Part shown: positions 57,152 through 64,000 of the stretch, piece after piece
How positions within the stretch are numbered: position 1 is the first letter of the stretch
Layout: every line of letters starts with the position of its first letter
Position numbers and translations under genes: made by a program
NCBI RefSeq assembly: GCF_042186555.1
Contig: NC_133332.1
Location: 206,673,609-206,737,608 of the forward strand
Reading direction: 5' to 3'
Length of the DNA: 64,000 bases
Source of the DNA: Aquarana catesbeiana
Lineage: Eukaryota > Chordata > Amphibia > Anura > Ranidae
Notes under the pieces: model-generated
Database searches by the model: none
Told to the model about the DNA's origin: nothing
Seen by the model: the letters and a program-made list of their open reading frames with translations, nothing else

Positions 57152-59245
57152 TACGTATCAGTTTAAATACTTTTATCTACCATTTATTTCTCTTTTTTAT
57201 TGCCCACTCTCTAGGCAACGTCGTGTGTGGTTCTTTTTCCCATTTCCACCTTTACCTGTCTCCCCTTCTTTGAGCCCCCCACCCCCCTTTTCCAGTTCTC
57301 CATTCTTCGCATCTTTTTGACCTCCTTTCCCCTTTATTGCCATGGCTCCACCTGTGGTCCCCTCCACAAAATTCCCCTTTAGTACTGTGAAACATTGCAC
57401 TATCTGCAATTGCCATGAATGTATTGCCTTTATAAGTATTTATACTTGATTCCATACCCTTTATATTCTGTTTGATATACACAGTATATTCAGTTTGTAT
57501 TTACTCGTTATATTAAATTCTTATTGTTATTATTAAAAATATCGCCATATATGTGCTGCAGCATATAAGTTGTGCTATAGATATGTGTTGTTTAACGTAT
57601 CTTTTCCTTTTCTGCACTTGTAATTTTGGTTATAAACTTTATTGGCATACTAGGACCCAATGGTTTTCTATGCACTTTACACACATTGTGGCTGGTTGTC
57701 GTGTGCCGACACACAGGTACTTCCCACTTTCCCCAGTGACCCCTGCGGAATGTTGGGCAGTATAGGCCTCATCCTCCTACCCTGTGTCTTAGCACACTAC
57801 CCCTCATGCCCCGCTGTGCCCCACCACCGGTCTGCACTCGTTCCTGGGTGCCTTGGTCAGCTCCTGATTTTGGGGGGGGTTGGTTGATGTGTGGGGGGTG
57901 GGCGGTCACTGTGTGGGCTCTCCCCGCTTGGGGCCGGCGTGGCCAGCGCTGTTTCTGCCTGTACGGACGCCATGGTGCAGACTTTTGTCTGCCCCAGGGT
58001 GCCCACGTCTGTTCTCAGACTCTCCGGCCCTCCTTTTCCATCGGCAGATTGGACAAGGCGACACCTGGGCACCTCCTATTCCAGGGTTGTTCGCCTCCCC
58101 ATTCGCCACACGGGCCGTACACTCTGAGCATGCGCGCGCGATGCATGATGGAACCTGTAGTTCCGAGGCACCGCGCAGTGCGCAGCCGTGAACACCCCTC
58201 GTTTGCGTCCGCACACCTGATCATCATCTGATCAGGTGTGGGGGGCATACAAGTAACCGGCCAGTTCCTCAGTTCCTTGATGGACGAGAGACGTGCCTGT
58301 ATCTTCTCTGCACACAGTTACAAGGTAACTTTTACCCTTTAAAACACTCTTACTTTATGCCTTCTAAACGAACTATTCATCATGCTCCTATACATCCTTT
58401 AGGAGCCACTTTGGACCTGCTTTTCATTCTGCTGGCCAAGATTGATTCTTTCAATTAACAGTGTCTACGCCATGACAGACTAGGTATTACATACCTGTGA
58501 ACGTGTTGCTATGAGAATCTCTCTCTACAGCTGACATTACTAAGTAAGTACAGGCACTACTACTCCATATGGTCCTAGTTACTAATAGTACCACCACTAA
58601 TGGTATCTATGTCTTTAATCAGGCCGGGTCCAATTGCACCATTGATTTGGTCCAATCTTGACGTTTTGCCCCTGCTGTGTGCATACATCTATTACAGGCA
58701 CCTCGTGACCATATTTTCTTTCTACGGTTTTTAAACATACATGTAAGTCCGCACTTTTTTTCCTTTTTTTTCCTTTTTTTTCCTTTTTTTTCTCTAGAGA
58801 TATAGATACATTTACTCATATACATACATATATATACATTTTATGTATTCTCTCGAATATAATGCACGGAAGTGCTATTTTATCTCTGGATTATTATTAC
58901 AAGTGCATCATGACTTATGGTTATCTTTACATTCCTTTGCCAGGTTTACTGTATGCCCCCTGCAGGCACAATTTACAGCGCGGCCTGGCCGCTCCCCTGC
59001 GGGGATCCCCTTGGGTGGCTGTGTTCCCCCTTCCTTTCTCCTCCCTCCCTTCTCGGGCACTGAGGCCCCAGGTATGTTTGCATCACCGTTACTTAGTGTG
59101 GAGCCTTTGGTCGCATGACTGTCCAGCCACAGTCTCCATCTTTTATTTTTATTGTTTATACTATGTAGTGTCCGGTTAAATTATTGCTCTCACCATGTTT
59201 TTCATGTTTACCACACAGAATTGTTTTTAAATATCTACTTTATGA
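57152..59245 (+). other. PLE 3' region of copy P2 (pseudo-LTR body)
   Basis: Non-coding 3' sequence, nearly identical to the reverse complement of 48351-50444. Pyrimidine-rich 57165-57345, a palindromic tgatcatcatctgatca at 58218-58234, CG-rich promoter-like sequence at 57930-58200 (cgcgcgcgatgcatgatgg), and a repeated tccttttttt tract at 58755-58792. The many reading frames of 70-140 aa here recur only because the repeat does. A promoter in the CG-rich part is possible but not shown. Confidence 0.6.
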
Positions 59246-59299
59246 GCTCCTGTTCCCTGAAGAAGCCAATGTCTTGGCGAAACATGTAGGAAATTGAGC
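59246..59299 (+). ncRNA. Hammerhead-ribozyme-like motif (PLE copy P2)
   Basis: Plus-strand copy: stem I 59246-59256 with 59289-59299, core CTGAAGA 59257-59263, extra A 59264, stem II 59265-59269 with 59274-59278, GAA 59279-59281, stem III 59282-59287, and cleavage expected after A59288. Confidence 0.7.
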
Positions 59300-59924
59300 C
59301 CTCCTCCTTCAACGGCCATCTCCACCTGGCCCACCCTACTATTTTTAGGGTCACTTACAGTACATGTATCCATAATCTTCCTTTTAGTGTAACATGATAT
59401 TGTATGTAATGTGTATTTTGTCTATGCCAGATTATCAATAAATTTTGTATTTTTTGCTTTTTATTCCTTCTCTCTATTACTTTTCTTTGAAAACATTTTT
59501 TTGACCTTGGCACCGTTATAATCCCCCGTCCACATACCCAATAACTATTTGATTACTTTGGGGATGAGGTGCTGTATCCTCTGGTACCATCTAGCCACCT
59601 TTATACTTCTTGAACAATTCAAGCTTTAATGCTTATGGTCCTTTTGGCTAGTTTTGGTCCCTGATATATTTTTTCTGAATATTCCTACCAAATATAATAT
59701 ATTATCTATCCAATACATCCCCCTTTCTTTTTTTCTTTTGTGTATTCACAACACACTCATTGCCTCTTGCTGGCTACACCTACCTTGGCAAACCGTATTT
59801 TTTTCTCTTTCCATCTTACCTTTAATGTGATACATCATTGAAATATACGCATACTTATCTACCTTTCTTGTGTAATTCCAGGACTGTTCTTCTCTCCCTT
59901 GTTTGGGGGACCCCCGGTGGAGCC

Positions 59925-60989
59925 ATGGCAGACTTCTGTGGAGACGCCTGGGAGAGTCTCATGACCCGTATCCAGGCGTCCCAAAACGCTTCTACCATAA
60001 CCGACGCTGAGCTAGATAGGGCATTTATTAGACTACAACGTCTCTTGGAAAAAAAAGTCAGAATTTACTGGCATAAAACTTACTTTGAAAAATATGCGGA
60101 ACATAGAGTAATCCCTTGGGGATTAAGAATACAACTTTTTCCCAATATTAAAAAAATCAACGACACACTAAAGACATCTTGGGAAAGCAATCTTATATCA
60201 TGCTCTCTCACCATGCTCTCCATGTTATGTCATGAATATACCACTGAGCTGGCACAACTTGACGTTGCAATCAATAGATGGTATACAGACCATGCCCTCG
60301 GCCTCTCCTCCCCCAGGTATAGCAAGCGGGAAAAAACCCTGCGTGCACACCTGGAGGAGTACACACTTACGACTATCAATGATAAAGAAAGCAAGTTCCT
60401 GAGAGACCTAGCGGCCCACGAAAATGGCTATGCCTACAATTGGGATAACGCCAAGGAAACCAAACCTAGAAACAAACCCTTCACCACTAACCCACCTTCC
60501 TCGAACAATCATGTTCCTAATAATTTATCTGCTTCCTTTTCATCCAGCACCTCCACTGTATACCAAGATTTGACACAAGAACAATTGGCAAAACGAAGAA
60601 AAGGTGATCTATCGGCCATGTCCTCGGAGTCACTACACCGTACACTAGGACCCACTCCTCTCTTGCATCCACCCACAGGTCAGTCCAAGACTGCTCACGC
60701 ATCCACTCCTTTCACTAAAGCACAACCAAAGTCATCAGTGATCCCTAAATCGTCCACTACCAAGACACTTACAGGCACCACGGCACTTTCGCACTCTCAA
60801 ATGTACACTACCTCTCGGAGGGTAAGTGAACCCACCATCACCTCCATGTTTTCAGGTAACTCTGCTGCGGCAGACCCTAAACTTGCACCTATTTTTTTAG
60901 GACAGGGCCAGGACCCCCTCCCAAGTTCATCCCCCGACCCACATTCACAAACGTTAGTGATTCAGGAAGAACAACCACCCCTGATGTAA
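59925..60989 (+). CDS. PLE ORF1 protein, function unknown (copy P3)
   Basis: 354 aa from the ATG at 59925 (context gagccATGG); an upstream in-frame ATG at 59838 has a weaker context. Same protein as in copy P1 with one change (CSLTML). It is rich in charged helices up to about residue 190 and then Ser/Thr/Pro-rich. It ends EEQPPLM at 60986, 26 nt before the ORF2 ATG. Residue 325 is encoded by the TTA of the proposed frameshift heptamer, so the non-shifted protein has only about 29 residues after the slip site. That short tail fits a design in which the overlap exists for frameshifting. No known domain is recognised. Confidence 0.75.
   Translation: MADFCGDAWESLMTRIQASQNASTITDAELDRAFIRLQRLLEKKVRIYWHKTYFEKYAEHRVIPWGLRIQLFPNIKKINDTLKTSWESNLISCSLTMLSMLCHEYTTELAQLDVAINRWYTDHALGLSSPRYSKREKTLRAHLEEYTLTTINDKESKFLRDLAAHENGYAYNWDNAKETKPRNKPFTTNPPSSNNHVPNNLSASFSSSTSTVYQDLTQEQLAKRRKGDLSAMSSESLHRTLGPTPLLHPPTGQSKTAHASTPFTKAQPKSSVIPKSSTTKTLTGTTALSHSQMYTTSRRVSEPTITSMFSGNSAAADPKLAPIFLGQGQDPLPSSSPDPHSQTLVIQEEQPPLM
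60893..60899 (+). promoter_or_regulatory. Candidate -1 ribosomal frameshift site T TTT TTA
   Basis: ORF1 codons are ATT (60891) TTT TTA (60897-60899) GGA. The heptamer matches X XXY YYZ in the zero frame. The ORF2 (-1) frame has its last stop, taa, at 60878-60880 and is then open through 61016 to 63370. Predicted fusion: 325 ORF1 residues plus 824 from the ORF2 frame, 1,149 aa. A GC-rich hairpin (AGGG 60904-60907 with CCCT 60916-60919) could stimulate slippage; that part is weak. Confidence 0.7.
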
Positions 60990-61015
60990 TCAATTTATCT
61001 TCCATTCCACTTAAC

Positions 61016-63373
61016 ATGGACCAGATCCATGTACTTCAATTAGGCCTCACATTCTGTCCTTCCAATGACTTCGATAAATTTGCCTTTATTAAAGACGTGC
61101 ATCTCTTTGCACGTAAACTACTCTTTAAAGTAATTTACGATAAATCTAAATCTAGCACTGTACCCGCCCAGAGTGCGCACTCCAATCCCTCTCAACAGGT
61201 CCCTACCTTAGCGGAAATACAAGCCCTAGAAGAATTAATGTCACTTTGGGAGGAGGGCTACACTGATGGCGATGACCTTCTTGACCCTACCGATCATGGG
61301 GCCACTGCCCTTAGTGCTCCCTCCCCCCCCCCTGCTTCGTTTAAACCCAAATCTATGAACTTTCCAAACCTTTCTACGAATCCCAACATTTGGGCTTTTG
61401 TACAACAGGTTACTAATTCCATCGAAGGCTTAAACCTCAACTCTGCGTATCCCTCCAATCTAACTCCGGCTCACAGTAGGGCCATCAAATCTTTACAAAA
61501 TCATCCGGAACTCACCATCAAGCCAGCCGATAAGGGCGGCAACGTGGTGGTGATGGATACGTCCTTTTACGAGCAAATGTGCCTTGATATCTTAAACAAC
61601 CGTGAGTGGTATAGACCAATTTCTAAATCACTCATTAATCACTACATATCCGAATACCAACAGTTGATATTTGCAGCTTACCAAAAAGGCATTATAGACT
61701 CCAACACATGGAAGTTTCTTTATGTGAAAGAACCTACCACTCCTACCTTCTACTCCCTTCCTAAACTGCACAAATCCCTTGACCACCCTCCTGGTCGTCC
61801 AATTGTCTCTGGTCGCCAGTGCCTCACAGAATCTGCTAGTGCACTGGTAGACAAATATTTGGCACCCCATGTTGTAGCTCTGCCCTCATATATAAAGGAC
61901 ACTATCCATCTCCTCCGTATATTAGATGGCCAATCTCTGCCCAGTGGCACATGGTTGGTAGCCCCAGATGTGGAGAGTCTGTACAACATAATTCCTCACA
62001 ATAGAGGCATCTCAGTCATTAGCAAACTCATTCGAGCTAGAGGCCCTCAATATGACAAATATGGAGACTTTGTCCTCGAACTATTGAGATTTATACTTAC
62101 ACGCAATTACTTTATGTTTGGTTCCTCCCACTTCCTCCAGGTACAGGGCGTGGCTATGGGGACCAAGTGTGCCCCCGCCTACGCCAACCTGTACCTGGGG
62201 GGGTGGGAGAGGGAACTCTTTGATTTGACTCATCCTAATCCCTACCTGTCCAGGATCATATCCTGGTACAGGTATATTGATGACATACTGCTGTTTTGGG
62301 CTGGCACCATGGAAGAACTATCTCTATTCGTACAAAGCCTCACTAAAAATACATATAACCTCAAGTTTACTATGGAGTGCAGCCAATCGCAGATCCACTT
62401 TCTGGACCTCCAGATTGGTGTACAACCCAACGGCCAAGTTTACACCACCCTATACCGCAAACCCTCTTCGGGCAATACAATTCTGCACGCCCAGAGTGCC
62501 CACCCTGAGCCTCTCCTTCGAAGCATCCCATATAGCCAATATGTTAGGATCAAACGTAACTGTACCCGTGAGGATGATTTTCTCAAGGCGGCACATGACC
62601 TCTACAACAGACTCTTAGATAGAGGCTATAGCCACTCCTTGCTAAAAAAAGCATTCCACAAGGCAAAGAAACTTAATCTGAAAGATTTGGTCTTTCCTGA
62701 TAAACCATTGGACTCTAAACAACCCACACGACTCATCACCCAATTCTCTAATCAGCATACTCAAATTAAAGATGTCCTTAAACAATTTTGGCCTCTACTT
62801 ACATCTGACCCTATTATTGCTAAATATATCAATACATACCCTGATATCACTTACCAACGCTCTCCTTCTCTTCGTGATCGTTTGATTCACAGTCATCATT
62901 CCATTGATATTACACACAGGCCTACTGCCACTGGTACCTATCAATGTGGTAAATGTGACATATGTGCATTTGTTGCCAACTCTCAAGTTGTCAACTTACC
63001 CAATGGAAAAACACATACCATCAGACACTATGTCACCTGTGTCACTGTTGGGGTCGTATATCTGGCTCAATGCCAATGCGGCTCATTCTATGTTGGTAAA
63101 ACTAAGCGCCCCTTTCAGATTCGTATTCGGGATCATATAAAACCACTCTATAAGAACACCACCACCACGGCCATCAATAGGCACATTGCTGCCCAACATA
63201 ATTATGACCCCCATGTTATTCTATTTTCCGCACTTGAACATATTCCCCCACATGCAAGAGGTGGCAGTACTAACAACTTACTACTACGACTTGAAACAAA
63301 ATGGATTCATACATTAAATGCCACCATTTCCCCAGGACTCAATGAATATTTGAGTTTCAAGCCCTTTCTCTAA
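61016..63373 (+). CDS. PLE ORF2: reverse transcriptase plus GIY-YIG endonuclease (P3)
   Basis: Same 785-aa protein as at 50445-52802. Differences seen: F/S in SAP-F/S-PPP, L317P, V/A in KK-V/A-FHK, R/L in KLN-R/L-KDL, R/Q in Y-R/Q-RSPS, and D/N in GGST-D/N-NLL. L317P directly precedes catalytic Asp318 (APDVESLY) and might harm activity, while YIDD, the Cys cluster, GVVY, YVG and Glu760 are intact. The open frame reaches back to 60881; the codons before the ATG spell TTTPDVINLSSIPLN, resembling the usual PLE start. Initiation at the ATG would cut this off, which favours the frameshift model, but internal initiation cannot be excluded. Confidence 0.92.
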   Translation: MDQIHVLQLGLTFCPSNDFDKFAFIKDVHLFARKLLFKVIYDKSKSSTVPAQSAHSNPSQQVPTLAEIQALEELMSLWEEGYTDGDDLLDPTDHGATALSAPSPPPASFKPKSMNFPNLSTNPNIWAFVQQVTNSIEGLNLNSAYPSNLTPAHSRAIKSLQNHPELTIKPADKGGNVVVMDTSFYEQMCLDILNNREWYRPISKSLINHYISEYQQLIFAAYQKGIIDSNTWKFLYVKEPTTPTFYSLPKLHKSLDHPPGRPIVSGRQCLTESASALVDKYLAPHVVALPSYIKDTIHLLRILDGQSLPSGTWLVAPDVESLYNIIPHNRGISVISKLIRARGPQYDKYGDFVLELLRFILTRNYFMFGSSHFLQVQGVAMGTKCAPAYANLYLGGWERELFDLTHPNPYLSRIISWYRYIDDILLFWAGTMEELSLFVQSLTKNTYNLKFTMECSQSQIHFLDLQIGVQPNGQVYTTLYRKPSSGNTILHAQSAHPEPLLRSIPYSQYVRIKRNCTREDDFLKAAHDLYNRLLDRGYSHSLLKKAFHKAKKLNLKDLVFPDKPLDSKQPTRLITQFSNQHTQIKDVLKQFWPLLTSDPIIAKYINTYPDITYQRSPSLRDRLIHSHHSIDITHRPTATGTYQCGKCDICAFVANSQVVNLPNGKTHTIRHYVTCVTVGVVYLAQCQCGSFYVGKTKRPFQIRIRDHIKPLYKNTTTTAINRHIAAQHNYDPHVILFSALEHIPPHARGGSTNNLLLRLETKWIHTLNATISPGLNEYLSFKPFL

Positions 63374-64000
63374 TATGTATCAGTTTAAATACTTTTATCT
63401 ACCATTTATTTCTCTTTTTTATTGCCCACTCTCTAGGCAACGTCGTGTGTGGTTCTTTTTCCCATTTCCACCTTTACCTGTCTCCCCTTCTTTGAGCCCC
63501 CCACCCCCCTTTTCCAGTTCTCCATTCTTCGCATCTTTTTGACCTCCTTTCCCCTTTATTGCCATGGCTCCACCTGTGGTCCCCTCCACAAAATTCCCCT
63601 TTAGTACTGTGAAACATTGCACTATCTGCAATTGCCATGAATGTATTGCCTTTATAAGTATTTATACTTGATTCCATACCCTTTATATTCTGTTTGATAT
63701 ACACAGTATATTCAGTTTGTATTTACTCGTTATATTAAATTCTTATTGTTATTATTAAAAATATCGCCATATATGTGCTGCAGCATATAAGTTGTGCTAT
63801 AGATATGTGTTGTTTAACGTATCTTTTCCTTTTCTGCACTTGTAATTTTGGTTATAAACTTTATTGGCATACTAGGACCCAATGGTTTTCTATGCACTTT
63901 ACACACATTGTGGCTGGTTGTCGTGTGCCGACACACAGGTACTTCCCACTTTCCCCAGTGACCCCTGCGGAATGTTGGGCAGTATAGGCCTCATCCTCCT
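63374..64000 (+). other. PLE copy P3 3' region, cut by the window end
   Basis: Parallel to 57152-57778 of copy P2 with very few changes (for example ctaatatgtatc for ctaatacgtatc after the stop). Its hammerhead would lie near position 65468, outside the window. Confidence 0.85.

Larger units (their letters stand above)
55763..59608 (+). mobile_element. 5'-truncated plus-strand PLE copy (P2)
   Basis: It starts inside ORF2 at residue 324 and continues through the ORF2 stop and the full 3' region to the monomer end at 59608, directly followed by copy P3. It is joined head-to-head to the inverted pseudo-LTR at 55762 with 2 nt (AA) of microhomology. Confidence 0.85.
59609..64000 (+). mobile_element. 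Full plus-strand PLE copy (P3), cut by the window end
   Basis: It begins cttgaacaattcaagc at 59609, right after the end of copy P2, and includes intact ORF1 and ORF2 and the first ~630 bp of the 3' region. More than 99 percent similar to copy P1 at the protein level. Confidence 0.88.

Noticed and set aside
1..64000. CRISPR arrays, operons, riboswitches, tRNA or rRNA genes
   Set aside because: The tandem repeats have no spacer structure, the sequence is a transposon-rich animal genome, and I saw no tRNA or rRNA signature.

Overview
The window is animal genomic DNA made almost entirely of stacked transposable elements. I recognise no confident host gene, rRNA, tRNA or CRISPR array. The repeat spectrum points to a frog, probably a ranid: TTAA-flanked MITEs starting TTAAAG, very large non-autonomous piggyBac-type elements starting CCACTTGAG, Tc1 families, a DIRS element, a Ty3/gypsy element and Penelope-like elements (PLEs) with hammerhead motifs. 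The host assignment is inference from repeat families remembered from frog genomes.

Layout. 0-4 kb: a decayed hAT transposase bracketed by tandem repeats. 4.1-5.3 kb: a TTAA MITE and an interspersed-repeat fragment. 5.3-21.2 kb: a nested stack, in which a TTAA MITE contains a Tc1 element, which contains piggyBac-type repeat arrays, which contain a minus-strand gypsy element, which contains half of a piggyBac-type element. 22.4-28.2 kb: a 5.9-kb non-autonomous piggyBac-type element keeping only a relic of the transposase cysteine-rich domain. 29.2-31.3 kb: a second Tc1 element carrying two nested MITEs, sharing a TA with the end of a third. 32.8-39.7 kb: a broken DIRS-like retrotransposon (gag, RT/RNase H, tyrosine recombinase, inverted terminal repeats, internal complementary region), interrupted by a 1.4-kb array with a 14-bp target-site duplication. 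39.8-46.1 kb: a fourth Tc1 relic, two palindromic MITEs, the least repetitive stretch (42.5-45.2 kb) and a further TTAA MITE. 46.8-47.6 kb: a relic of a second PLE family and a polypurine tract.

48-64 kb holds the best-preserved system: a head-to-head array of nearly identical PLEs with a 6,222-bp monomer. Each complete monomer has ORF1 (354 aa, function unknown), ORF2 (reverse transcriptase plus GIY-YIG endonuclease, 785 aa from its first ATG) and a long 3' region with a hammerhead-ribozyme-like fold. ORF2 lies in the -1 frame relative to ORF1. The overlap contains a T TTT TTA heptamer in the phase needed for -1 ribosomal frameshifting, 12 nt after the last stop in the ORF2 frame. The ORF2 frame is open from there to the ATG, and the conserved-looking ORF2 start lies upstream of that ATG. 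I infer that this PLE makes an ORF1-ORF2 fusion by programmed frameshifting, with the hammerhead able to cut tandem transcripts into unit-length RNA. This is the most promising candidate for an undescribed system in the window.
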